Source: Saccharina japonica (taxonomy: Eukaryota; Sar; Phaeophyceae; Laminariales; Laminariaceae). Taken from it: a DNA stretch of 64,000 nucleotides. Of this stretch, positions 26,070 to 38,306 are shown piece by piece. Position numbers and translations under genes: made by a program. The notes beneath the pieces are model-generated. The model was not told where the DNA came from. It saw nothing but the letters and a program-made list of their open reading frames with translations, and made no database searches. The stretch lies in NCBI GenBank assembly GCA_008828725.1, contig MEHQ01000919.1:62001-126000 (forward strand). The letters run 5' to 3'. Each line of letters starts with the position of its first letter. Positions within the stretch are counted from its first letter, which is position 1.

Positions 26070-26197
26070 GGAGCAAGGACGGGTGGGGCGGCGGCAAGCA
26101 ACACCACCTACAGCAAGGTTGTGTTTGGATCAGCATGGAAGCTGGACCGCAATGGCGCGTGGGTGCTGGGCTCATGCCCCCGTTCAGCCCTGATTGA
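24768..26197 (+). pseudogene. Gag-like coiled-coil/polyQ coding region of LTR element A
   Basis: The only coding area of the LTR element. The N-terminal part begins MDAMEFERWKTVQLMGVVDK and looks helical. The middle is strongly coiled-coil (ALREEMEEMRRELAAVQLAA). Then come an acidic low-complexity region, a proline-rich run, a Glu-rich run, a long polyglutamine tract (CAG repeats, 26011-26068) and a short tail ending at 26197. There is no zinc knuckle and no enzymatic domain. The likely role is structural or RNA-binding, as for gag, by position and not by sequence match. Broken at about one place. The large opposite-strand ORF over the same region is a shadow. Confidence 0.55.
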
Positions 26198-28784
26198 GGT
26201 ATACGCTGTGTTCGTGCTGCCTGATCGATTGCCTTTTCCCCTGTTTTTGATGCTGTTTTTGTTGATACGTACGAATATGCCGCTACTGCTGTTCAGGTAT
26301 ATTAATAGTAGGTGTGTCGTAGAATAGGCTTGTTTGGACCACCTATCATTATACTGATACTGAATACGAGTAGTTGGTTCTGTTGTCTTTCGTTATTTTG
26401 CGCGGGACGGTGGACTACGTACTTGGGTTGGGGCTTGGGGAGGATGATATATGATGCACGCATGATAGGATTGAGTACGCACGTGACGAGCACTTGACGA
26501 GCCGACATTGTTATGTTTCGGTTGTGTGCTTTGCTTCGAACGCTGTGCTACCACACTGCACGTACTAACCTTGTCAGATAGCAACATATCAGTATACGTA
26601 TGATAATAGCCGACATGCAGCAATTCTGCTGTAACTTTTACTTGGACCTGTAATCAACAGGGGAAGGTACTTGGAACATGCTCATACGGTTATTTTGTCT
26701 GTCTGCGATGTTTTTGCTATTTGTACGAGAAGTACTATTATACTGCTGTGAGTATACCAGGTATATGCGTGCGGTGGTTTTCATGATTTATGAGCATTTT
26801 CGTATGCTTATTTTGTGTGTACCTGATGTAAACGGTAGTGCTCTGTGTGCGGACAGTTTTATGATCGCGAAGGTCGTATATACATCCATGCATACATATA
26901 AGACACTGCGTTATACCATGGTACAACGCAACTGCGAACGTACTACTGCTCAGATAAGGTTATCATGGTTAGTATAATACGATGTCGGAAAATTCTGGGC
27001 GTTGTGATATGATATGAATATGCGATGGAGTGGAGCATTAATACCGAGTGAAAATATGTTTTGGGCGACTCAGATTGACTGCTGTATGTTGTGTGCTCTT
27101 CCGCCCTCTCTCCCTCCCTCCCTCCGTAACGAACCAGTTATAGGTACGAGATGGTTCTGATCATCAATCATGTAGCAGAAATGCTATGTACGTACTTAAA
27201 AGCAGGAGGAGTATAAGTGGAGTAGGTGCTTTAAACACGTAATCATATAGCAGTTACTATGTGCTCTTTGTTGGCGATGTGAAATATGCACTTGCACTTG
27301 TTGTCTGATCACGCCATTCGAATCTTGATGAATATATATATGAATGCGTTTTGTCTTTCCGCGCACTGCTATTGATTGGTTAAAACGCTGATCTTGAGGC
27401 ATTGTTGCTTGGTGATAAAATAGTACACTTCAGAGCTTTCCTTGTGTGGAAATCGCTCGAAGGTTCTTGATTATACCAGCAGCTCGTGGCAAGGGGAGAT
27501 CACGTTTCCCCGATGATAAGTTGGCGTAATAACTACTGCTGTAAGCTTGAAACCATACCACGCGGTCGGATAAATTACGTTTGCGTATGAATGAGGATTT
27601 GAGATTTATTGTTTTAGTTTTAGAGCTAATCTCAATGGTGATACCGTCTCTGGCTGTCTGGCCTGGGCGGCTTTTCTGGTAGTTCGGAAAATACATTGAT
27701 TGACTGGTTGACCGACTGAAATGAGGATCTGAGATTTACTTATAGTTTTAGAGTCGATCTCAATGGTGATACTGTCTCTGGCTGTCTGGTCTGGGCGGCT
27801 TTTCTGATAGTTCGGAAAATACATTGATTGACTGGATGACTGATTGAACGAGGATTCGAGAATGGAGGATATTGAATGAGTTTCTGATTGGGCTGGTGGG
27901 GTTAAGGTTGGGTTGTGTTTTTTTATTGATGGTTTTCGGGCATTGAAAATTCTGCCTGTTTACTGATTAAAATAGTGGATACTGCTGTGCGGATATACTG
28001 TTTTGGTCGAACCGTGATCGGGAGCCGTATTGTTGATTGTCAGGGAGATATTCAATGATGATAACGGCTGGTCTGGTAGTTNCGAGAATACATNNTACGG
28101 TATTGAGATTTGTATTGAGGATTTTTCAGAGTTTCGAGATTCTTGCAACGTGCAGTGGTATCTGAAGTTACTGTAGTACTACTGGACAAACCTGTATCGA
28201 CCTAAACTTGTATCGACCTGTTGACACCGAGCTGATGACCGTCTGATTACCGAGGCCTTATGCCCTAGTTACGGCAGCTGAGTGTCCTGGAAGATTGTTG
28301 AAGTTTGAGCCAGTATGGTTTAGATTTTGGTCTCTGAAGTTAGTACTACTGGACAAACTGTATCGACCTGTTGACACCGAGCTGATGACCGTCTGATTAC
28401 CGAGGCCTTATGCCCTAGTTACGGCAGCTGAGTGTCTTGGAAGATTGTTGAAGTTTGAGCCAGTATGTTTAGATTTGGTATTTGAATTTGAATGAATGTG
28501 CTTGAATTTCTGGTATTCAGGTACTTTGAATTTGCTTGAGGTGTTTGGGACATTGTGGTCCACATTCGGTACGTGAATTTGGAATGTGTGATATTGATTC
28601 GAGGATGATGATTTGTGGTTTTCGGGACAGCTATGAGGTGTGACCATGCTATGATATTGTGATGCTTTATTGCCATACTGTTCACCATGCAGGGAGGATA
28701 TTAGTTGATGGGACTGTACACCTGTTCGGTATGCATACTGCGGATGTGCTGTGTCGCACAGTATCGATTACAAAGCAGGGAGGA

Positions 28785-29073
28785 TATTGATTGTGCTTGG
28801 TACTCGATACAGCAGGTATGATGACGGTTTCATATATTAGGGAGTTCATATACTTGATGAGGCTTTCTCCATCTGTGAGGTCTCGTGCTTGCTGGTGACT
28901 TCCCTGACTTGCTTCCTTGGACTTGCTCGCTGCGCCTCGATGGTGGCCTGCGAGGTCCGACGATAATATATATATACTTAACTACGTGGTTTATGTCTCC
29001 ATGAGCAGCGCTCCAGCTCCCTGACCCTGCCCGCCTGTGCAGGCCCCGGCATGCGCCCGAGGTCGTATCAATA
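28785..29073 (+). repeat. 3' LTR of LTR element A
   Basis: Partner of the repeat at 24405-24693. It is preceded by the purine tract at 28771-28784 and followed by the CTCCC target duplication. Confidence 0.85.
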
Positions 29074-29936
29074 CTCCCGCTTAAATCGATTGTAGCATGC
29101 CCATGGGAGTCGAATGCGTCGTTTGATCTCTGGCATAATGTCCGCGCTTGCGACGACAAGACCACCAAGGTACCAAAAATGCATCGTTTGTTTATACCTT
29201 TGGCCCGCTGCTTCGATGACGAGCGGTGAGGTCCGGAGTGCTTGTTTTGGTGTCCTCAGCAGCATAGTCTCCGTTTTCTTTTCGGATAAGGTGAGACCAG
29301 CTGCTTCGAAAACGGTCACAATAACGGTCATCATCTTCGCAAGCCCTTCCGCCGACTTAGACACAATGCCTGCATCGTCGGCGTACAGCATACCCCATAC
29401 TGCCCTCCGTACACGTGCTAGTGGGTCCTCCCTCACTTCGTCCCCCCCGAGGTCCTCCTCGAGGTGAACCAGGTCCCTCAAGATGTCTGGGTCCTCACTG
29501 AAGCGTATCAGTACGGCGTGTATCACAGCAGCTAAGAAGAGATTGAACAGAAGCGGTGACAGCACACATCCTTGCCGCAGCCCCTGAGTGACATCGAACC
29601 ATTTAGAGTGCTCACCGTCATCCGTACGCACGCGAGCTTGCATGCCTTCGTGGAACTGGCGGATAACGGTTAACATCTTCTCTGGTATGCCGAAGAGTGC
29701 GAGCACCACTCACAACAACTCTCGGTCGACGGAATCGTAAGCGTTCTGCAGGTCAATGAAGCACATGTACAGGGGGATTTGTTTGGCTCGTCCGAGTTCT
29801 TGCAGTCGACGCACAACGAATAGCATGTCGACTGTTGATCGTGCTGGGCGAAAGCCGCACTGTTCCTCGGGGAGTATCCCTTCGGCCTCGCAGTAATTGC
29901 TGAGACGTGACGCGACCATTTTCAGCAATACTTTGA
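29074..29936 (-). pseudogene. LINE reverse transcriptase core, copy A
   Basis: Palm and fingers of a non-LTR reverse transcriptase, read right to left. Visible blocks are [47 protein letters not shown], the catalytic [16 protein letters not shown] box with both aspartates, and [12 protein letters not shown]. Such enzymes copy LINE RNA into DNA at a nicked target site. An in-frame TGA interrupts it right after DRELL (about 29707-29709), where relatives commonly have Trp. Copy B has the same TGA. The upstream RT region is cut off at 29936, the edge of the duplicated block. Downstream, the protein was split by the LTR element at RFKRE and resumes at 24399. Confidence 0.9.
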
Positions 29937-31450
29937 CACTGTAGTACGGAAAGCGAGCAGATCAGTCTCAAATGACCTCGATGTTTTGGTCGTATGCTAT
30001 CAATGCGGCTACGACTATACACATACGTATGATACCTGGTACAAGAATACGGAAATACACGTCGTAGGAGTGAGTGTGATCACGAAATCAATGAAAGCAT
30101 ACATACGCCAGATATTAATACCCGTACTGAAAATACCATACAACATTTATCAAGAGTTTGGAGGACACATATTCGCTATCCTCCTGCTGTTCAGGCGCAA
30201 ATTCAAAAGTATGTTTGATCATTTCTCACAGCCAAAAAGTCCTGAAAAACACCGTTCGTGGCGCGCGTTTTTTTACTTGGTTTTAGTATATGTACCTGAT
30301 TTTGGCTCAAATGGATCAGGTATACCTGAGTTTGGCAGTTGCCCTTTATTTTTTATTTATTTTGTTATCGATCCAGACGGAGAACTCGGAGAATAACCGA
30401 CAATTAAAAATATGAAATGATGAAATCGGTGTATTTTAACTTTTTTTTTCAAATGGGTGATGAATGGCGCCACCGGGAGGAAGTCGGGACAAAACAGATG
30501 TTGATGATGTTGATACATACTGGTCCCGCACAAGTAAGTTGGGTACCAAAATACGAAGCATTATCGGCACCAGTTGTGGGGCAGCAGGTCAGAGACGCAG
30601 CCGGGAGCACGCAACAATGGAAATGCAGTAGCCACCACACTGCTGGGAGAAACTCTGGTGGTGGTGGTCTTTCTCTCAACAGGTGCCAAAAGAGGTACCA
30701 CACAGGTAGGTGAGTTCGCTGCTTGTTGTGTGGTATATAGGGCATTTGCCAGCAGCAGCAGTAGTACTATATACGAGTATAGTCTAGAAAAACATGACGT
30801 CACCCCAAGTACGGCCTCCCCTCTCGTCTTTTTGTCCAGCGTTGCTTGTTGGCACACACGGACACAGCTTTACTGCTGTGTTTTTGATGCCCTCGCCAGC
30901 TTTTGCAAGGAAGGGAGGGAAGGCGCGAATTCAGCTTGTTGTCGTAGCTTGATTGAAACGTTTTGGTTTGACAGCTCCCCCCATCTGCTACGCTACGTTG
31001 ATACGATGCAAGGCATGTGGGGCCCTTGTGTTGTGGTTGTCGGTTGTGCACCTCGTTCTTCGTTATTGTATTACTGCTGTAGTTACTGCCGTGCAGCAGC
31101 AGAATAGCAGTCACTACTACTGTTGTTACGGAGGGCCATAGTAAATGGGACAAACGGTACATACAAAACCCTGTATATTTACTGATTTTACTAACAATAT
31201 TTGGTCCTATTTACTATGCCCCCACGTATGACTCACTTTTTTGTTATACCGCGCAAGAGGGGGTGGGGTGGAGGGTTGTCGATGAACTTGACACCAGCAA
31301 CCGGTGCTACTTGGGTGCTACGCGAATCTCGCATGTGCCCCTTGCCCCCTCTTCTCGCCCCCCCTCCTCTCTTCCACGCTGAACAGCGCATCTCCTTCCT
31401 ATTTGCCACATGGAGCTGGTTTTCCCAAAACCTATTATTAGTATACAGCA
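29937..31450. other. Spacer between the 11 kb copies, no gene recognised
   Basis: No domain-bearing ORF is present, and ORFs of up to 177 codons on both strands are compositional. At about 30291-30346 the sequence resembles the end of the MULE-like element at 9713 (AGGTATACCT, TTTGAGCCA and GGGCAA-TGCCAAA in reverse complement). That may be a lone terminus of a related element; no partner end was found nearby. Confidence 0.4.
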
Positions 31451-31479
31451 GTACAGGACACCTGTACATAAAATAAACA

Positions 31480-31780
31480 ACGCCAGAAAAAATCACCAGT
31501 CCGGCGGTCGTTATCTTGAAATTAGTGTATATAGAGCACCCTCTTTTTCAAATAAGAAATCCAGCCTAGACAGGATTTCTCCTCTCTTATTACGTGCACA
31601 GGTGTCCTGTACAGTGCAGGACGCCTCAAAAGAAACTGTTCGATAAGAAAGCCAGACTGATTTTACAAGGAAAATAAGAAATTCGGGAGTCGCTATCTTG
31701 AAATTCGTATAGAAAAAACCCTCCTTCTAATAAGAAATCCAGCCTGGACCAGAGTTCCTGCTTCTTATTAGATGTCCTCC
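31480..31780 (+). repeat. Dispersed ~130 bp repeat, copies 2 and 3 in tandem
   Basis: Two units (31480-31613 and 31659-31780) share GTCG-TATCTTGAAATT, ACCCTC-TTC, AATAAGAAATCCAGCCTGGAC or its close variant, and CTTCTTATTA-GTGTCCT or a relative. ATAAGAAAT near the middle can pair with the pyrimidine-rich end. Related copies lie at 5080 and 59385. Confidence 0.6.
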
Positions 31781-33301
31781 ACTACGTAGCTGTACTGCTT
31801 GCGTTGTACCGGTACTCGTACCCTCGTACTCGTAAACCGCGATACAGCAGCAGCAGCAGCAGCAGTACGAGTACCTCAAAGTTGGAGTACACCACACCAG
31901 GCATGTTTTACCTGGTACCTGGTTAGGAACTCTCTACCACAGGTGAAATGAGATATGATACATACAGCAGCGGCATTTACCCCCAATACACTTGATCACC
32001 CCCTTCTCTCAGTCGTGAAATATGTACGAATGAATGCTGATGTCTTTTATGCGAGGTCAATGTAGCCGTCAGTAACTACTGCTGTAGGCGTTCTCTCTTG
32101 GCCGCCGAAACTACGCAACGCCCCCTGTCTCCTACTACCCTTTTGCATTTTTGAGTACGAGTAGCGATTTTGGAGAGCGAATAGTTACTATTTACAGCCC
32201 ATGGACTGCAGCTCTTACTGCAGTCCACACGGTATTCCGGTAACCCGAACCCGAGCCCCAAGACTATACTTCTGCCCCTGCTAATCGGGAGCAGGGTGCC
32301 AAATGGTATCTCGTCCAGGTGGGATCATGGTAGCGGTGTTGATCCATCAAAATGGAGGTGCATAGTTTATCGGTCACTCCGTATCACCCCCTACGTACCC
32401 CTGCAACACTAAAGCACTCATATTAGAGTGTGGACTGCACTTATAAGTGCTGCAATCCATAGGTTGTAAATAGGCGCCGTCTGCCTTTTGTGCGGCAGGC
32501 CACATTTATTCGAACTTTGACCTTGCGCTGACTGTGGACCTGCGACCTACTTCGACAAGGACGATTTTACGTATACTAGCTGCGCAGATCTGCAACGACT
32601 TCCTGTACGAGTACACAGATAGTTGGTTCGTGCACGTGTACCACTTCTCCCGGGCCATGGCATCGACCACGAAGAATAGGGTGTGGCCTTTGTTGTTGGT
32701 GTCACAAGCGTTACAGCCGTGCCGCGGCTATCCAAAATATATTGTACGATAAAATACATGCATATATATGTTTACTTGGTTTTAGTATACCCCATATGTC
32801 TGGCTCTCGGACAATGTGTTTTTCACCTATTTACGGGTGTAAATATATAATACGAGGGACACGATATACTCCTCCTGCTGTATACATAACACCCTGGACA
32901 GTTCCTATATCATTGGTCTACTGCTAACAATTGTTTTGGGTGTTGTCGAATGATTGGAATTGCCCAACCAAATTATTTCGATTGAAGTATATTAGTTGGG
33001 ATTGTCCCCGATTATGAAAAAAATATTGGCCCAACCAACAATTTCATTCGGAAGGTCAGGACAGGAACCTACTTACTGACCCAACCATTAATATTAATAA
33101 ACAGGAACTTCAAACAAATTGTTGAAACGATCGCAATTGGAAGACCAGGGCAGAAACCTGTTGACCCAGCCATCCCGATTTATAGACAAGACCAGGAAAC
33201 GCTTTGAATGGGAAGCTCAGAGCAAAAACGTTTGTTGACCGAACCATTCCAATGAATAGAGAATACCATCAACCAATTGTTAAAACAATTATTATTAATA
33301 A

Positions 33302-33519
33302 TAAATGTCAGCTGTGAATATTCGACGAATTGTGTCAGCTTTTTCATTCTGAATGAATAACGCCCTGCACATTGTCGGAAGGCAAATAATATAATAATAA
33401 TAAATGTCAGCTGTGAATATTCGACGAATTGTGTCAGCTTTTTCATTCTGAATGAATAACGCCCTGCACATTGTCGGAAGGCAAATAATATAATAATAAT
33501 AAATGTCAGCTGTGAATTC
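33302..33519 (+). repeat. 99 bp tandem repeat, 2.2 units
   Basis: Two complete units (33302-33400 and 33401-33499) are essentially identical, and a third breaks off after about 18 bp. Each starts TAAATGTCAGCTGTGAAT and ends in an ATAATAATAA run. The near-identity shows recent expansion inside an otherwise old region. Confidence 0.9.
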
Positions 33520-34833
33520 TCGACCGGTCGATATTCAGCCTTGCTAGCTGCGTGTTATTCCCTTTTAGTGTTAGGTACTTTTCCTCGCGATTGACTACTG
33601 GCCGGCGACTCCCCTGGATGCTACCAGGGTCGACGAGACGATATTGCTTGTAGAACGATTCCGATTGATTTCGTCCCATATCATCACGTGTACCGAAACA
33701 GCAGATCACACGAAAGGGGCACATATATAGGTAAGAGGTACGAAGGACACCCTAGACATTGGAAACTTTCCATGATCAACTCCGTCGTATAATGCAGTTC
33801 GTTGCAAATATACTTCATACTCCCTGTAAATGTAGCAGCAAGTCTTCTTGACGTAGCACGTGATTGGTGATTTTCGTACTCGCTATCTTGACTTCTTCTG
33901 CTCTTTCTTGATGTACGCAAAAGTACAGCAGTATTCACACACCTGTCTCAATACTTCGCAGAGGGTGACCCAACGGCGGAGGTGACTTTCGTGTTTTCTG
34001 CAGGCGGGCTGTGAGCGGCGCACTCTGATCCTACAGCTCTTTGTCCCATCTCGAACGTTCTATCAGGCAATACGATCACGAGAACAGGATCAAAATGTTC
34101 GGTCCTGCACACAATGCCACGGAGATTGGAATAAAGGCGAAAACCACCAGTGTGCACCACCACTCTGCCCCCTTTGTTTCCGCTGATTTTTTACAGCAGT
34201 AGTTGTAGATAGTCCGGCTAGCCCGGATCTTGATTGGAGAAGTACTTGGAGGTCGTAGATCCATGAACGAACCTAAAATCGGGTCGAACACGTACGACCA
34301 GCAGAGGGTATATTTGCCGTATGATATGTACTCGAAGTTGTATGGTACTCCACACAGCAGTATACAGCTACAGCATAGTTCGGATCTTGCTTTCTCGTGC
34401 AGTATTCAATAACAAGTATTCATAGGTATGTACGTAGTTGACAACAAATTATTGATGAACAATTTTTCCCCCGTGGGGCGTTCCCCTCCGGCGCTACTCG
34501 AGCCCCCGACAATATCTATTGCAAGGTCAGGACGCAAACCTACTGGCCTAACCATTCCAAAGAATAGATGCATCAGAAAAGCATTTCCTCGACCAATCCC
34601 ATTCAATGGACTTCCGCAAGATCTATCGTAAAGCAATAGTCCATTCATTGTTGGTAAGTCTCACATCCTATAGAAGAAGCAATAGAGTATTGGAATCTCG
34701 GCCAAAAAAGGTTGCAATATATAATTCCAGTTATTTAACAGAGCTCTAAATCATTGCCCAAGCAGTTCCAATCAATAGGCGGACTACAACATATATATAT
34801 GTTGTCTTTGCAGTTGCAATTGCCATTGCAATA
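33520..34833. other. Non-coding tract, no gene recognised
   Basis: Only short overlapping ORFs with no recognisable domain. About 34500-34830 has phrases distantly like the 42 bp satellite (CAATCCCATTCAATGG, TTGCAATTGCCATTGCAAT). Confidence 0.35.
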
Positions 34834-35786
34834 CAGTAGGGAGGCCTATATAAGGCGGTCTGAATAAGGCGGTCGTTCGAGATAAGGCGGTCAAAATTGG
34901 CTTGACACGACAGAAGATGCGAGTAGGGCGGCTACCGCCTTATATAGCAACGGGCCCTATATAAGGCGGTAGCCGCCTATTCAGGGCGCCTACCGCCTTA
35001 TTCAGAGCGGCTACAGCCCTATCCATGGCCCACTTGCGCCTCCATTCTCTGGAGAGCGCAGCGGAGGCGTGCGGCAATGGCGATGCCTCCTTCTATATGC
35101 AGAAGGCCAGGATGTCGTTCATCAAAGCGCATGCCTCTAAGCCAGTGCAGCAGGCAGACATGAGGCAATTTTGTGAGCCTCAATAAGGTCAAGGGGGGGG
35201 GCACAGCGGAGCACTGTAGTGAAGTACAGTAGTCAGTACAGTAGTACGGTGCCGTAGAATAGGTTGGAGCTCTGTTGTGAATGTGTAGCAGAGCAAAGAG
35301 TCCTCTCCGTACAACAGTACGGCAGTATGTATCTTCTCTGGGTGGAGTGTGTCTTCGGCGTGCTCTGTCGCCCGCAGCTCAATTCATATTATCTTCTCAA
35401 CATGCAAAGTGTGTGCACCCGTCTGATCTGCTGTGCATTGGTGTGTACAGTATTTGACACCACACATATTTACTGGGTTCAGCACTGGTACTGCTGCAAC
35501 GCTGTACCTTCCTTCTCCGAGCACACGTATGATATCCCTCTTCGTGAGGCCCTCTGGGTAATCGCCCTCTTCGTGAGGCCCTCTGGGTCATCTTCTGGGT
35601 CAGAGGCGCTCTGTGCTGTACATTAAAAGGCTGTATGCACTCAATAGGGCGGTTACCGCCTTATTGGGATATCACCAAAAGCCCAATTGGGCGGTCAACC
35701 GCCCTGTCTCCAATAGGGCGGTCTTTCGAGATAAGGCGGTCAAAGACCTCGGTACACTATACCGCCTTATATAGCCCCCCCCACTG
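34834..35786 (+). mobile_element. ~0.95 kb TIR element, CAGTAGGG family, copy 1
   Basis: The ends are inverted (CAGTAGGGAGGCCTATATAA, and in reverse complement CAGTGGGGGGGGCTATATAA), followed by TAAGGCGGT. TA flanks both sides (34832-34833 and 35787-35788). CAGT tips with a TA target fit Tc1/mariner or pogo-like elements. ATAAGGCGGTC and its complement recur many times near both ends. The ~500 bp core has no transposase. This copy has an extra internal duplication near 35535-35600 (CTCTTCGTGAGGCCCTCTGG twice) absent from the other two. The assembly gap starts directly after its right TA. Confidence 0.85.
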
Positions 35787-35788
35787 TA

Positions 35789-36145
35789 NNNNNNNNNNNN
35801 NNNNNNNNNNNNNNNNNNNNNNNNNNNNNNNNNNNNNNNNNNNNNNNNNNNNNNNNNNNNNNNNNNNNNNNNNNNNNNNNNNNNNNNNNNNNNNNNNNNN
35901 NNNNNNNNNNNNNNNNNNNNNNNNNNNNNNNNNNNNNNNNNNNNNNNNNNNNNNNNNNNNNNNNNNNNNNNNNNNNNNNNNNNNNNNNNNNNNNNNNNNN
36001 NNNNNNNNNNNNNNNNNNNNNNNNNNNNNNNNNNNNNNNNNNNNNNNNNNNNNNNNNNNNNNNNNNNNNNNNNNNNNNNNNNNNNNNNNNNNNNNNNNNN
36101 NNNNNNNNNNNNNNNNNNNNNNNNNNNNNNNNNNNNNNNNNNNNN
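35789..36145. other. Assembly gap (357 N)
   Basis: A run of 357 undetermined bases starts right at the end of copy 1 and stops just inside the left end of copy 2 of the same element. The two copies are therefore adjacent in the same orientation, and the true gap size and content are uncertain. Confidence 0.95.
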
Positions 36146-37061
36146 CCTATATAAGGCGGTCTGAATAAGGCGGTCGTTCGAGATAAGGCGGTCAAAATCG
36201 GCTTGACACGACAGAAGATGCGAATAGGGCGGCTACCGCCTTATATAGCAACGGGCCCTATATAAGGCGGTAGCCGCCTATTCAGGGCGCCTACCGCCTT
36301 ATTCAGAGCGGCTACAGCCCTATCCATGGCCCACTTTCGCCTCCATTCTCTGGAGAGCGCAGCGGAGGCGTGCGGCAATGGCGATGCCTCCTTCTATATG
36401 CAGAAGGCCAGGATGTCGTTCATCAAAGCGCATGCCTCTAAGCCAGTGCAGCAGGCAGACATGAGGCAATTTTGTGAGCCTCAACAAGGTCAAGGGGGGG
36501 GGGACAGCGGAGCACTGTAGTGCAGTACAGTAGTCAGTACAGTAGTACGGTGCCGTAGAATAGGTTGGAGCTCTGTTGTGAATGTGTAGCAAAGCAAAGA
36601 GTCCTCTCCGTACAACAGTACGGCAGTATGTATCTTCTCTGGGTGGAGTGTGTCTTCGGCGGGCTCTGTCGCCCGCAGCTCAATTAATATTATACTTCTC
36701 AACATGCAAAGTGTGTGTGCACCCGTCTGATCTGCTGTGCATTGGTGTGTACAGTATTTGACACCACACATATTTACTGGGTTCAGCACTGGTACTGCTG
36801 CAACGCTGTACCTTCCTTCTCCGAGCACACGTATGATATCCCTCTTCGTGAGGCCCTCTGGGTAATCGTCTGGGTCAGAGGCGCTCTGTGCTGTACATTA
36901 AAAGGCTGTATGCACTCAATAGGGCGGTTACCGCCTTATTGGGATATCACCAAAAGCCCAATTGGGCGGTCAACCGCCCTGTCTCCAATAGGGCGGTCTT
37001 TCGAGATAAGGCGGTCAAAGACCTCGGTACACTATACCGCCTTATATAGCCCCCCCCACTG
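36146..37061 (+). mobile_element. ~0.92 kb TIR element, CAGTAGGG family, copy 2
   Basis: Same element as at 34834, in the same orientation, with its first dozen bases hidden in the gap. The right end CCCCCCCACTG is followed by TA (37062-37063). It is highly similar to copy 1 outside the small internal duplication. No transposase ORF. Confidence 0.85.
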
Positions 37062-37063
37062 TA

Positions 37064-38300
37064 CCATGTCAGGAATCAGTTGTCCGCCTCATTTCAAATA
37101 GTGGATTTAGCCCTTCGTGTTGAGTCCATTGTAGGCGCAATAGTCTATTGCGATGGCTATTGTCCATGGAATAAGCACAAATGACATGTAAACACATTTT
37201 TTTAATTTTACCCGCCGCTTAATCTATTGTCCGAGACATTTCATTCAATGGGCATCCTCCGAAATATGTTGTATGGTGAAATCCGATGAATAGAGTGCCT
37301 CATGAAGCAGCCTCCGAAATATGTCTGGCCAATTACAATCAACAGACATCTTCATGAATCAATTGGTCCGGCAATTCCCATCGTTAGACAGTCTAGTAAA
37401 TCATTCGGTTTTGCCATTACAACAAATAGCATCCTCATGCACCCATATGGTGTGGCCAATTTCAATTGCAGCGTCCGGAATCAATTGACCGGCAATATAA
37501 TATAGTATAATAAATGGAATTGCCTACTGTAGGCAGTTTATTTTAGAAGGCTGCCTATTAAATGGAATTGCCTGGACAACTGATTTAGAGGGCTTTAATT
37601 ACATACAATTGCCAACACCATTGCTTTAGAAGGGTGTCAATTAAATGGAATTGCGTGGTCACAATACTTCGAATTATTTACAAGGATGGCAACTAAACGG
37701 AATTGCCAGGACACTTGGCACCGACAATATCCTTCAATAGGATACAATAGAACGGGATATTCAATCGCAATACGAAGACAATGGGTTCAACAATGGATTT
37801 TCGTACGTAACTGCTGTTGGGGGCAATTGTTTCTGGGTGTAAATTAATAGAAATTGAATGAACGAAGGGCCTGGTGGGTGTCTATTGATAGAAGTTGTCT
37901 GTACGATAGAGCTCGATGCGTATAAATGAATTGGAATTGGCGACAACTCAATTCCAACATGAAACTATTACTATTAATAGACAACTAGACTAAGGCCTAT
38001 TGTCCAGGGTTTGGCCATATATATAACACCCTGGGCAAACCCTGTTTCACAAGTCAATTGTGTCTACAAGAATTTTTGGGTGTTGTCTACAAGTTAGAAT
38101 TGTGCAACGAAATGAATTCGATTATACTATATTAGTTGGAATTGTCCGGGCAACTCATTTTGGGTTCTGTCTACTAATTGGAATTGTGCCTACAATTGAG
38201 TTCGGGTGCTGTCTAATAATTGCAATTGTCTGGGCAATTCACCGAATTATTCCCATTACAATACAAGTCTATTGTGGCTACAGTACATTTCGGATGCTGT
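37064..38300. other. Satellite-derived and unassigned DNA
   Basis: AT-rich sequence built largely of diverged GGAATTGCC/AATTGTCC units related to the 42 bp satellite. No gene recognised. Confidence 0.4.
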
Positions 38301-38306
38301 CTAATA

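Larger units (their letters stand above)
24405..29073 (+). mobile_element. Non-autonomous LTR retroelement in a LINE, copy A
   Basis: Fossil-type element. Two 289 bp direct repeats (24405-24693 and 28785-29073) differ at about two positions by eye. They start TATTGAT and end ATCAATA, and the whole is flanked by CTCCC (24400-24404 and 29074-29078), a 5-bp target duplication inside the LINE. A purine-rich AAAGCAGGGAGGA tract abuts the 3' LTR, as a polypurine tract would. The internal region has one gag-like coding area and no protease, integrase, RNase H or reverse transcriptase, so it relied on a partner element. The 3' half holds two tandem duplications (about 27590-27850 and 28155-28484). 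LTR near-identity implies recent insertion. It is broken in its coding area at about one place. The superfamily (Copia or Gypsy) cannot be assigned. Confidence 0.85.

Noticed and set aside
30574-31107. A 177-codon forward ORF
   Set aside because: Overlaps equally long ORFs on the other strand, has no domain, and is mostly Ser/Val/Cys from CTG- and GTT-rich sequence.
33302-33519. CRISPR-like look of regularly spaced repeats (also 13480-13682 and 57231-57480)
   Set aside because: Units are contiguous with no unique spacers, and the context is eukaryotic. They are plain tandem repeats.
35635-36195. ORFs spanning the N run
   Set aside because: They consist mostly of undetermined residues; this is an assembly gap.
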